Origin: Rhodobacterales bacterium CG2_30_65_12
GTDB taxonomy: Bacteria > Pseudomonadota > Alphaproteobacteria > Rhodobacterales > Rhodobacteraceae
Direction of reading: 5' to 3'
Assembly: GCA_001873585.1 (NCBI GenBank)
Contig: MNZL01000106.1
Span: 1-6,259 of the forward strand
DNA: 6,259 bases
Below the pieces are notes generated by a model. It searched no databases, was not told the DNA's origin, and saw only the letters and a program-made list of their open reading frames with translations. Shown piece after piece: positions 1-6,181 of this stretch. A program made the position numbers and the translations under genes. Numbering within the stretch: position 1 is the stretch's first letter; each line of letters starts with the position of its first letter.

Positions 1-13
1 CTAGCCAGAGGGG

Positions 14-37
14 CCTTGGGGGCCAAGGGGTTTGTTT
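14..37 (+). terminator. Possible plus-strand terminator hairpin at the window edge
   Basis: CCTTGG (14-19) and CCAAGG (23-28) form a 6-bp stem with a GGG loop. On the plus strand it is followed after two bases by TTTGTTT (31-37), a weak U-tract. It would serve a gene entering from the left on the plus strand, which this window cannot show. On the minus strand the tail is C-rich, so it would not end the murC message in the classical way. Confidence 0.3.
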
Positions 38-47
38 GGGGCGGGTG

Positions 48-84
48 CCGGGTTTGGCAGGCTGAAGCCTGCCTCCGCGCCCGG
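48..84. repeat. Two-tier inverted repeat just downstream of murC
   Basis: GGCAGGCT/AGCCTGCC (56-63 with 66-73) is a perfect 8-bp palindromic stem with a minimal loop. It is flanked by CCGGG at 48-52 and CCCGG at 80-84, which can extend the structure across an internal loop. It begins 26 bases after the murC stop. No U-run follows on the minus strand, so it may act as a 3'-end stabiliser or processing site, or as a Rho-independent-like signal lacking its tail, rather than a standard terminator. Confidence 0.5.
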
Positions 85-109
85 TATGGGGAGAAAGAGC
101 AAGGTGGGT

Positions 110-1519
110 TCAGCCCGCCTCCCGCTTCAGCCGTGCCTCCAGCCCCCTTGCCCAGGCGCTGATCGTGCCGGCGCCGAGGCAGACGACGATATCGCCGGGC
201 CGCGCCTCTTTGCGCACCAGCGCCACGAGGTCGTCTTCGGACTTCACCGCCAGCGCATGGCGGTGACCGTGGGCGGTGAGGCCAGCAACCAGATCGTCGC
301 GGCTGGCGCCGGGGATCGGCTCTTCCCCTGCGGCGAAGACTTCGGCGATCCCGACCACGTCGGCGTCGTTGAAGCAGGCGCAGAAATCTTCGAACAGGCT
401 GTGCAAGCGGGTGTAGCGGTGCGGTTGGTGCACCGCGATCACCCGGCCCTCGCTGGCCTGGCGCGCGGCCTTGAGTACGGCGGCGATTTCCACCGGGTGG
501 TGGCCATAATCGTCGATGATCGCCACGCCGTTCCAGTCCCCCACCTTGGTGAACCGGCGGTTGACCCCGCCGAAGCTCGCCAGCCCGGCGCGAATCTCGT
601 CGGCCTTCATGCCGAGGTGACGCGCCACGGCGACGGCGGCAAGCGCGTTGGAGACGTTGTGATCGCCCGGCATCGGCAGGGTGCAGCCGTCGATCCGGGT
701 GCCCTCGGCATTGAGCGCGATGTCGAACTGCGCCACGCCCGCCTTGTAGCGCAGGTTTTCCGCGCGCACGTCGGCTTGCGCATTGAAGCCGAAGGTAACG
801 ACGCGGCGATCGGTGATCCGGCCCACCAGCGCCTGCACCTCCGCATGGTCGGTGCAGCACACCGCGAGGCCGTAGAACGGGATGCCCGAGACGAAATCAT
901 AAAAGCCCTGACGCAGGTTTTCGATCGTGCCCCAATGGTCCATGTGCTCGGGGTCGATGTTGGTGACCACGGCAATGGTGGCAGGCAGGCGGTTGAAGGT
1001 GCCATCGGACTCGTCGGCCTCGACCACCATCCATTCGCCCTGCCCCATCCTTGCGTTGGAGCCGTAGGCGTGGATGATGCCGCCGTTGATTACCGTCGGG
1101 TCGATCCCGCCCTTTACCAGCAGCTCTGCAATGAGGGTGGTGGTGGTGGTCTTGCCGTGGGTGCCGGCCACGGCGATGTTGGACTTGAGCCGCATCAGCT
1201 CGGCCAGCATCTCGGCCCTGCGCACCACCGGCAACCCGCGCGCGCGGGCGGTATCGAGCTCGGGGTTGCCCGGCTTGATCGCGGAGGAGATCACCACCAC
1301 CTCGGCGCCATCGAGGTTATCCGCGCGCTGGCCGATGAAGATCGTCGCCCCCAGCGCGGCCAACCGCTCGGTGATCGGGCTCGCCTTGAGGTCAGACCCT
1401 TGCACCCGGTAACCGTGGTTGATCAGCACCTCGGCGATCCCCGACATGCCGATGCCGCCTATGCCAACGAAATGGATCGGCCCCATCTCGGTAGGCAGCT
1501 TGGTGGTGGCGGCGTTCAT
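110..1519 (-). CDS. murC: UDP-N-acetylmuramate--L-alanine ligase
   Basis: This cytoplasmic ATP-dependent ligase joins L-alanine to UDP-MurNAc, the first amino-acid addition of peptidoglycan precursor synthesis. The 469-residue product is full length for the family and shows its three domains in order. The N-terminal UDP-binding Rossmann region carries HFVGIGGIGMSGIAE (16-30). The central ATPase domain has the P-loop GTHGKTTT (119-126), EADESDGTF (167-175) and TNIDPEHMD (186-194). Next comes GDHNVSNA (285-292). The C-terminal domain begins near GGVNRRF (317-323) and carries DDYGHHPVEI (336-345) and HQPHRYTR (364-371). The two-histidine DYGHHP form separates MurC from MurD, MurE and MurF. The ATG overlaps the murG stop by 4 bases (ATGA), and a GGAG lies 9 bases upstream at 1529-1532, inside murG, which supports this start and translational coupling. 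No frameshift or missing motif is seen. Confidence 0.99.
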   Translation of the reverse strand: MNAATTKLPTEMGPIHFVGIGGIGMSGIAEVLINHGYRVQGSDLKASPITERLAALGATIFIGQRADNLDGAEVVVISSAIKPGNPELDTARARGLPVVRRAEMLAELMRLKSNIAVAGTHGKTTTTTLIAELLVKGGIDPTVINGGIIHAYGSNARMGQGEWMVVEADESDGTFNRLPATIAVVTNIDPEHMDHWGTIENLRQGFYDFVSGIPFYGLAVCCTDHAEVQALVGRITDRRVVTFGFNAQADVRAENLRYKAGVAQFDIALNAEGTRIDGCTLPMPGDHNVSNALAAVAVARHLGMKADEIRAGLASFGGVNRRFTKVGDWNGVAIIDDYGHHPVEIAAVLKAARQASEGRVIAVHQPHRYTRLHSLFEDFCACFNDADVVGIAEVFAAGEEPIPGASRDDLVAGLTAHGHRHALAVKSEDDLVALVRKEARPGDIVVCLGAGTISAWARGLEARLKREAG

Positions 1520-2634
1520 CGGCTTTTTCTCCGGGTGTTGTCGGCCAGGCCCTCGACGAGGGCAACGAGCGCCGCGGTGGCATCGGGCTTGCTCTGGCTC
1601 AGCGCCGCGGCGGCCATCTGTTCGGCACCCTGCGGATCGCCCAGCACGCGGGCGATCTCGCCCGAAAGCGTGGCCACGTCAAGCCGGCTTTCGGGGAGCA
1701 GGATCGCCGCGCCCGCCGCGACCAGCCCGCGCGCGTTGGCGCTCTGGTGGTCGTCGGTGGCATGGGGATAGGGGATCAGGATCGACGGCCGGCCGATCAC
1801 GCTGATATCGGCCACCGACGAGGCTCCGGCGCGGCTGATCACCAGTTGCGCCTCGGCGAGGCGCTTGGGCACATCGGCGAAAAACCCCTGCACCTCGGCG
1901 CGGATGCCGTGTTCGGCGTAGACGGCGGCCACCGCATCGGCGTCTTCCGGCCGGGCCTGATGGCTCACGGTGACGTGGTGGCGAAGGCCCTCGGGCAGCG
2001 CGGCGATCGCGGCGGGAACGATCTTCGACAGCGCCCGCGCGCCCTGGCTGCCGCCGATCACGAGGATGTTCATCGGGTAATCGCCGGGCGCGATATAGCC
2101 CGCCCCGGCCCGCTCGGCCACCGCCCCGCGCACCGGGTTGCCGGTGTGCACCGGGTGCGCCGAGGTCGGCATTGGCGTGGTCGGCCAGGTGCCGCAGGCG
2201 ACGTGATCGACGCGCGGCGCAAACAGCCGGTTGACCCGGCCGAGCACGCCATTCTGCTCGTGGATCATGCGCGGCAGGCGCAGCGCCCAAGCTGCCGACA
2301 GCGCCGGAATCGACGGGTAGCCGCCGAAGCCGACCACCGCCGTCGGCCGGTCGCGCAGAAAGCCGATCTTGGCGCTGGCGATGCCGCCCAAAAGGCGCAA
2401 GGGCACGCCAAGCCGGGCCAGCACACCGCCGCGCGCGAAGGTGGCCGCGCTGACACGCACGATCTCGACCACATGCGGGAAACCGCCGGTGTAGAGCGCG
2501 CCGCGCGCGTCTGTCGAGAGCTTCACCCGCCAGCCCCGGCGCAGCATCGCCTCGGCCAGCGCCTGCGCCGGAAACATGTGCCCGCCGGTACCACCGGCGG
2601 CGATCACCAGGAGCGGCGGGCGAGGCGCGCTCAT
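1516..2634 (-). CDS. murG: UDP-GlcNAc:lipid I GlcNAc transferase (lipid II synthesis)
   Basis: This GT28/GT-B glycosyltransferase works on the inner face of the cytoplasmic membrane. It moves GlcNAc from UDP-GlcNAc to lipid I, making lipid II. The 372-residue length is normal for the family. The N-terminal Rossmann half has the glycine loop GGTGGH (14-19), GFGGYPS (102-108) and HEQN (125-128). The C-terminal nucleotide-sugar half has GGSQGA (194-199), SRAGASSVADI (267-277) and IPYPHATDDHQ (287-297). Asp276 sits where E. coli MurG has Glu269, which contacts the ribose of the donor; this is a conservative change. The ATG overlaps the ftsW stop in an ATGA, and its own upstream bases are only a G-run without a clear Shine-Dalgarno, so re-initiation after ftsW is likely. 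The stop in turn overlaps the murC start. Confidence 0.98.
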   Translation of the reverse strand: MSAPRPPLLVIAAGGTGGHMFPAQALAEAMLRRGWRVKLSTDARGALYTGGFPHVVEIVRVSAATFARGGVLARLGVPLRLLGGIASAKIGFLRDRPTAVVGFGGYPSIPALSAAWALRLPRMIHEQNGVLGRVNRLFAPRVDHVACGTWPTTPMPTSAHPVHTGNPVRGAVAERAGAGYIAPGDYPMNILVIGGSQGARALSKIVPAAIAALPEGLRHHVTVSHQARPEDADAVAAVYAEHGIRAEVQGFFADVPKRLAEAQLVISRAGASSVADISVIGRPSILIPYPHATDDHQSANARGLVAAGAAILLPESRLDVATLSGEIARVLGDPQGAEQMAAAALSQSKPDATAALVALVEGLADNTRRKSR

Positions 2635-3800
2635 CGCCCCCGGCCCCCGGCGAATACGTCATCAATCCTGCCTTGCGGCCTTGTTCGGGTGAAGGCCAGC
2701 AGCATCCCCAAGGCAAAGCCGGTGGCAATCAACGAAGAGCCGCCATAGCTCACGAACGGCAGCGTCATTCCCTTGGCGGGCAGAAGCCGCACCGCCACAC
2801 CCATGTTGATCAATGCCTGTACGCCAAACATCGCGGCCAGCCCGGTGCCGGCAAGGCGGATGAACGGATCGCGCTCCCGGATCAGCCGCACGAAGCTGCG
2901 CACCACCACGGTGGCGTAGAGCCCGATGATAACCATGATGAGAAACAGCCCGTATTCCTCCGCCGCCACGGCGATGATGAAATCGGTATGCGCGTCGGGA
3001 AGCGACCATTTCACCTGCCCCTCGCCCACGCCGACGCCAAATATGCCGCCCTCGCGGATCGCGTTGGTGGCGTAGCCGATCTGGGTGGTCGGGTCGATGT
3101 CAGGCGAGAGAAAGCCATCAATCCTGCGGGCGAAGTGCTCGGAATTTTCATAGGCGAACATGCCGCCGAGCACCACGAATACGGCGGCGCCGACGATCAG
3201 CATGAACGGCGCGCCGGCGATGAAATACATCACCCCCCAGCCAAACAGCACCAGCGCCGCCTGGCCGAAATCAGGCTGCATGGCGAGAAAGCCGACGACA
3301 ACGAGCGTCAGCACCAGCGACATGCTCTTTCCCGGCGGTCCGCCAATCTCGAGGCTCGCGGCCATCAGCCAGGCCACGATGATAACATAGACGGGTTTGA
3401 GAAACTCCGAAGGCTGCAGGCTGGCGAAGCCAAGCGAATACCAGCGCACCGCACCCTTGCCGAAATCGGTGCCGACCACCGGCAGCATGATCAGCGCCGC
3501 GAAGGCGAGGAAAAAGCCGATCACGCCGAGACGGCGCACCATCTGCGGGCTCATCATCGTGGTGACGAACATCACCGCAAAAGCGATCACCCCGAAGATC
3601 ACCTGGCGCTCGACGTAGTGAAACGGATCAAGCCCGTTGCGCGCGGCCAGCGGCGGGCTGGCGGCGAGGCCGAGCAGAAGCCCGATCGCAAACAGCAGCA
3701 GGATCGACGACACCGACCATTTGTCGATCGTGCGCCACCAGCGCGGCAGGATCGGATCGCCATGCGTCGGCGCCGTGGCGCCATATACCATCTCGGTCAT
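2631..3800 (-). CDS. ftsW: Septal peptidoglycan glycosyltransferase FtsW (SEDS family)
   Basis: FtsW is the divisome SEDS protein that polymerises lipid II into septal glycan strands together with its partner class B PBP, FtsI. The 389-residue product has about ten hydrophobic segments after a cytoplasmic tail of roughly 28 residues. Family landmarks are GAVRW (116-120), LQPSEFLK (128-135), QPDFGQA (175-181), LPDAHTDFI (267-275), and the C-terminal block from QALINMGVAVRLLP (328-341) to FVSYGGSS (349-356). Asp273 in HTDF corresponds to the aspartate essential for polymerase activity in SEDS proteins. RodA is the main alternative; the position in a dcw cluster beside murG and murC favours FtsW. 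The start is the first ATG, whose MTEMVYG opening looks typical of Rhodobacterales FtsW. Only G-rich bases lie upstream, with no good Shine-Dalgarno. A second ATG three codons in is not better placed. Confidence 0.98.
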   Translation of the reverse strand: MTEMVYGATAPTHGDPILPRWWRTIDKWSVSSILLLFAIGLLLGLAASPPLAARNGLDPFHYVERQVIFGVIAFAVMFVTTMMSPQMVRRLGVIGFFLAFAALIMLPVVGTDFGKGAVRWYSLGFASLQPSEFLKPVYVIIVAWLMAASLEIGGPPGKSMSLVLTLVVVGFLAMQPDFGQAALVLFGWGVMYFIAGAPFMLIVGAAVFVVLGGMFAYENSEHFARRIDGFLSPDIDPTTQIGYATNAIREGGIFGVGVGEGQVKWSLPDAHTDFIIAVAAEEYGLFLIMVIIGLYATVVVRSFVRLIRERDPFIRLAGTGLAAMFGVQALINMGVAVRLLPAKGMTLPFVSYGGSSLIATGFALGMLLAFTRTRPQGRIDDVFAGGRGR

Positions 3801-3917
3801 GAAAACCGCCCGGGCTTTGCCCTGTTTATTCTGCCTCGTTGCGCCCGGGTTTTCCCCGGATCTCGCTGCACGATAGCTGGATTTGGCCGCCCGCGCCAGA
3901 GCTTGTTGGCCACGCGC
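3801..3917 (-). other. Intergenic region upstream of ftsW with small GC-rich hairpins
   Basis: These 117 bases separate the transporter stop from the ftsW start. They hold a 5-bp stem (CCGGG/CCCGG, loop of five) at 3845-3859 and a 4-bp stem (GGGC/GCCC, loop of three) at 3812-3822, only about 11 bases before the ftsW ATG. Neither is followed by a U-tract in the minus direction, so I do not call a terminator. I see no convincing -35/-10 pair for ftsW, and the last bases before its ATG lack a purine-rich Shine-Dalgarno. The region could allow read-through from the transporter, or it could hold a promoter of a class I cannot recognise by eye. Confidence 0.4.
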
Positions 3918-4838
3918 CTATTGTGGCGTGCTGGCCTTGCGCGGCTTGTCGCGGTTCAGCCCCAGTTGGCGCTCGCGCCAGATGATCAAGATGCCGCCGG
4001 CCACGATCAAAGCGGCGCCGGTTATGGTCCAGCCCGTCGGCACCTCGGCAAAGAGCGCGTAGCCGATGACAATGGCAAAAAGCATCGAGGCGTAATCGAA
4101 CGGCGCCACCACCGAGGCATGGGCGAAGCGATAGGCCGATGTGAGCAACCCCTGCCCGACGCCGCCGAACAGCCCCGCCAACACCAGCAGCGCGGCATCG
4201 CCGCCGGTGGGCAGCACCCAGCCAAAGGGGAGTGTGAGGAAGGAAAACAGCGTGGAAGACAGGGTGAAATAGAGCACTACCGTCACTGCGCGCTCGGTCG
4301 CCACCATCTTGCGCAGAAAGATTTGCGCCAGCGCCGCGAACACGGCCGCCATCAGCACCAAGGTGGCACCAAGCGCCTGGGTGGCGCCAAGGTGGCCCTC
4401 GCTGACGGCGGAAAGTTGTGGCGCCAGCACGATCATCACCCCGGTCATGCCCAGCGCGACAGCAGCAAGGCGAAACAACCGAACCTCTTCACCAAGAAAC
4501 ATCGCCGCAAAGATCACCGTCAGCAGCGGCGCGGCATAGGATAGCGCAGTGACCTCCGGCAACGGCAACATCTGAAGCCCGGCAAAACCGAGCCCCATCG
4601 CCGAGGTGCCAACCACACCACGCCAGACATGGCTCATCGGGCGGGCGGTTTTCCAGCCGACCGACAGCTCACCGCTCCAGGCCAGCCAGACAAGAATCAC
4701 CGGGAAGGCGAAAAACGAACGGAAAAACACCGCCTCGCCCGGCGGCACGCGCCCCTCGGTGAGCTTGATCATCACCTGCATCGCCACGAAAGCGGCGACG
4801 GCACCGAGCTTGAGGGTGATGCCGAGCTTGGGGTTCAT
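3918..4838 (-). CDS. EamA-domain (DMT superfamily) inner-membrane transporter
   Basis: This is a predicted ten-helix inner-membrane transporter of the drug/metabolite transporter superfamily. The 306-residue product has the family's usual length and internal duplication. The first EamA repeat covers about residues 7-140; it ends in the characteristic pattern of a small-residue helix with AAPLLTVIFAAMFLGEE (102-118) followed by another helix. The second covers about 150-287, with the matching block ASVVAPFDY (241-249) to YALFAEVPTGW (260-270) and a final helix ending IIWRERQ (285-291). A charged cytoplasmic tail follows. Substrate cannot be read from the sequence: family members export amino acids, metabolites, nucleotides or drugs. 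The ATG at 4838 has a GAGG only two bases away, a weak site, but the protein starts where relatives normally do. A link to cell-wall metabolism would be pure inference from its position between murD and ftsW. Confidence 0.93.
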   Translation of the reverse strand: MNPKLGITLKLGAVAAFVAMQVMIKLTEGRVPPGEAVFFRSFFAFPVILVWLAWSGELSVGWKTARPMSHVWRGVVGTSAMGLGFAGLQMLPLPEVTALSYAAPLLTVIFAAMFLGEEVRLFRLAAVALGMTGVMIVLAPQLSAVSEGHLGATQALGATLVLMAAVFAALAQIFLRKMVATERAVTVVLYFTLSSTLFSFLTLPFGWVLPTGGDAALLVLAGLFGGVGQGLLTSAYRFAHASVVAPFDYASMLFAIVIGYALFAEVPTGWTITGAALIVAGGILIIWRERQLGLNRDKPRKASTPQ

Positions 4839-4901
4839 GGCCTCGACAGATCACACGGGCGCACTGGGCTCGAGCCGGTTCCGCGATGCCTCACGCGGCG
4901 A
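4839..4901 (-). other. Short spacer between the small ORF and the transporter gene
   Basis: This 63-base gap contains a 5-bp stem (CCGCG/CGCGG, 8-base loop) at 4881-4898 and a GGCTCGAGCC palindrome near 4867-4876. Neither is followed by a U-tract on the minus strand, so transcription could run from the small ORF into the transporter. I see no promoter. Confidence 0.3.
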
Positions 4902-5072
4902 TCAAACCTCGCTGTCGGGGGCAGGCTCTGGCGGCGCTTTCGGCGTGACCTCGGCGACCGGCTTTCTCGCCGGGGTCGCCTTGCCATATTGCCAGCGGCG
5001 ACGCTGCGGCGCGGCTTTCTCGCTCAGGAAAATATTGAGATCAAACGGTTTTTTGGGAACGGAATATCCCAT
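4902..5072 (-). CDS. Putative 56-residue hypothetical small protein
   Basis: I do not recognise this product. From the ATG at 5072 the peptide is 56 residues, begins MGYSVPKKPFDLNIFLSEK, and has a basic aromatic patch, RRRWQYGK, at 24-31. It ends in a Pro/Ala/Glu-rich, probably disordered tail (from about residue 33). It has no signal peptide, membrane segment or cysteine pair. The case for a real gene is the ribosome binding site: AAAGGAG five bases before the ATG is the best in the window. The frame also extends up to an ATG at 5123, but that start lacks such a site. It ends 63 bases before the transporter gene and could share its message. Its shortness and low-complexity tail mean it could still be a chance frame. 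Confidence 0.5.
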   Translation of the reverse strand: MGYSVPKKPFDLNIFLSEKAAPQRRRWQYGKATPARKPVAEVTPKAPPEPAPDSEV

Positions 5073-5077
5073 AGACT

Positions 5078-5084
5078 CTCCTTT
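5078..5084 (-). promoter_or_regulatory. Strong ribosome binding site for the small ORF
   Basis: Read on the minus strand this is AAAGGAG, a near-perfect anti-16S match, five bases before the ATG at 5072. It selects that start over the in-frame ATG at 5123, and it is the main reason to take the 56-residue frame seriously. Confidence 0.6.
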
Positions 5085-5228
5085 CAGGATAACGGGCTGG
5101 CGCAACCACCTGACCCGAACCATCGCACCGGTGGGCGCGGCGGCGGTCTTGCTTCACCGATCAGCCGCGCCGATTGCGCGTGGCCGCCGGGCCGATGGGC
5201 ACGGCCCCGATCTGGCCGCGACGGCGGT

Positions 5229-5247
5229 GCGCCAGAAGGTCTGGCGC
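5229..5247. repeat. Perfect 8-bp inverted repeat (hairpin)
   Basis: GCGCCAGA at 5229-5236 and TCTGGCGC at 5240-5247 are exact reverse complements around a 3-base loop, giving a strong GC-rich hairpin on either strand. It lies in non-coding DNA about 157 bases upstream of the small ORF start. No U-tract follows in the minus direction, and the nearest plus-strand T-run (5273-5277) is too far away. It is therefore not a classical terminator; it could be an RNA structure or a protein-binding dyad. Confidence 0.6.
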
Positions 5248-5406
5248 GGGCCGGTCCTGTCGGAAAGGGCTATTTTTGCCTCACGGGAACGGATCGGCAC
5301 GCCTTGCCTCACCCCCGAAAGAAACCCAAAGGATATCAAAGATATGGGGCATCAGCAGATGCACCGCAAGGCGGCGGGGCGAAATACCGCAGGCGCCTCC
5401 CGCCCC

Positions 5407-6033
5407 TTACACCACCGGGCGCTGCACCCGCATCACCAGGTATTTCAGTTCCGGGCCGACGAATTTCTCGCCAAAGCTGATCCAGAGGTCGGTTTTCAGC
5501 ATCTCGTCCAGCACGGCGGTCAGCAGCATCGGCGAAATTTCGAAAAACGATTCGCGCAGCTTCTCGCGCTGTGGCTGGGCCAGCGTGGGAGTGTTCGATG
5601 CGTTGAAGTTTTCCGCACTCGACCAGGCCGAAAGCGCGCCGTGGTGGAACGTCTCGCCGCTCTCGCCTTCAACCAGCCAGTTGAACACCGAAAGCGGGAT
5701 TTGCCAGACCTCGACGGGCTCCTTCGCGCCGGGAAGTTTCTGCTCGAGGATGCCCCCGATCCGCTCGAGTTGGCGGCCCACCTCGGCGGCCACCCTGGCG
5801 GGATCGGTCTCATACCACTCGGGGTATTCCTTCATCCGCCGCTTGATCTTCTCGATCATCCGCTGCTCAGGGGATTTGCCCGCGTCGGGATCGACAAGGG
5901 CATGGGCAAGCAGGCTTTCCTCGTCCTCTTTCTGGCCGGGCGGCACGGCGGCGATCCTGTCGCTGAATTTGCTCCAGGCCGAGGCTGCGGCCTCGTGCAC
6001 TTCTTCGGGCAGATCGCGGTTGCGCTTGGTCAT
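5407..6033 (-). CDS. Hypothetical soluble protein of 208 residues
   Basis: I do not recognise this protein or a catalytic motif in it. From the ATG at 6033 it has 208 residues, no signal peptide and no membrane segment, so it is probably cytoplasmic. Residues 9-100 are charged and likely helical, including SPEQRMIEKIKRRMKEYPEW (54-73) and an amphipathic stretch near 78-100. Residues 105-145 are richer in aromatics: VEVWQIPLSVFNWLVEG (107-123), then FHHGALSAW (129-137). The C-terminal part is helical with hydrophobic patches, such as SPMLLTAVLDEMLKTDLW (167-184), and ends basic. The start is chosen because GAGG sits six bases upstream (6040-6043). The frame stays open upstream to 6162, but that extension is Arg-rich without a ribosome site. 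Codon use matches its neighbours, and the coherent composition argues for a real gene. It lies 148 bases after murD. Confidence 0.87.
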   Translation of the reverse strand: MTKRNRDLPEEVHEAAASAWSKFSDRIAAVPPGQKEDEESLLAHALVDPDAGKSPEQRMIEKIKRRMKEYPEWYETDPARVAAEVGRQLERIGGILEQKLPGAKEPVEVWQIPLSVFNWLVEGESGETFHHGALSAWSSAENFNASNTPTLAQPQREKLRESFFEISPMLLTAVLDEMLKTDLWISFGEKFVGPELKYLVMRVQRPVV

Positions 6034-6181
6034 GCTTGGCCTCAAATCGCTATGGTTGTTCGGGCGGCGAGCCCTGGTTCGGCGTTTGTGATACTGCGAT
6101 GACGCTACCCCGTCGAGGCGCAACGCGCCCAGCGCGGGGCGGTTTTGCCAATCTTGAAGCACGAAACAGTGACTGCCGGCG
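6034..6181 (-). other. Intergenic region between murD and the 208-residue gene
   Basis: These 148 bases contain a two-part stem: GGCGC/GCGCC with a 3-base loop (6117-6129), inside CCCCG/CGGGG (6108-6112 with 6135-6139). On the minus strand no U-tract follows, so termination after murD is not supported. The ribosome site of the downstream gene is at 6040-6046. I do not see a consensus promoter. Confidence 0.4.

Larger units (their letters stand above)
5073..5406. other. 334-base region without a convincing gene
   Basis: Reading on the minus strand from the stop at 5407, the first bases can fold as GGGGCG/CGCCCC (5401-5406 with 5376-5381) around an AGGCGCCT palindrome, but no U-run follows, so a terminator is doubtful. 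Next comes an AT-rich dyad, ATATC-AAA-GATAT, at 5333-5345. A 9-base word, TTGCCTCAC on the plus strand, occurs at 5276-5284 and 5304-5312. A perfect 8-bp inverted repeat lies at 5229-5247. I find no clear -35/-10 pair. A 61-codon minus-strand frame (5154-5339) begins with TTG, has no ribosome site and is rich in Arg, Ala and Pro, so I do not call it. The region plausibly holds the leader of the small ORF and transporter transcript. Confidence 0.5.

Noticed and set aside
32..1771. Plus-strand open frame of 579 codons opposite murC and murG
   Set aside because: It lies fully antisense to two confidently identified genes. The His, Gly, Asp and Arg-rich product has no recognisable domain and is the usual mirror frame in GC-rich DNA.
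1679..2728. Minus-strand 349-codon frame overlapping murG
   Set aside because: It is in another frame of the same strand as murG, Arg/Ala/Gly-rich, without motifs; murG has all its family motifs in frame.
2673..4544. Plus-strand open frame of 623 codons opposite ftsW and the transporter
   Set aside because: It is antisense to two membrane-protein genes. Its extreme His, Gln, Arg and Asp content is what the complement of hydrophobic codons gives, and it crosses an intergenic region without any gene-like signal.
5154..5339. Minus-strand 61-codon frame in the gap
   Set aside because: TTG start, no ribosome binding site, Arg/Ala/Pro-rich low-information product, and it overlaps the perfect inverted repeat.
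5333..5345. AT-rich dyad ATATC-AAA-GATAT as a promoter element
   Set aside because: It is a striking AT patch in GC-rich DNA, but no -10 partner at a proper spacing was found on either strand.
4606..6102. Plus-strand open frame of 498 codons spanning the transporter, small ORF and 208-residue gene
   Set aside because: It runs antisense across three minus-strand units and two spacers with no consistent protein character; a GC-driven shadow.
6108..6139. GC-rich stem downstream of murD as a terminator
   Set aside because: No U-tract follows on the minus strand; the T4 near 6143-6146 is on the plus-strand side, where no gene ends.
6034..6162. N-terminal extension of the 208-residue protein to 251 residues
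   Set aside because: The extra 43 residues are Arg-rich and irregular, and the upstream start has no ribosome site, while the ATG at 6033 has GAGG at a six-base spacing.
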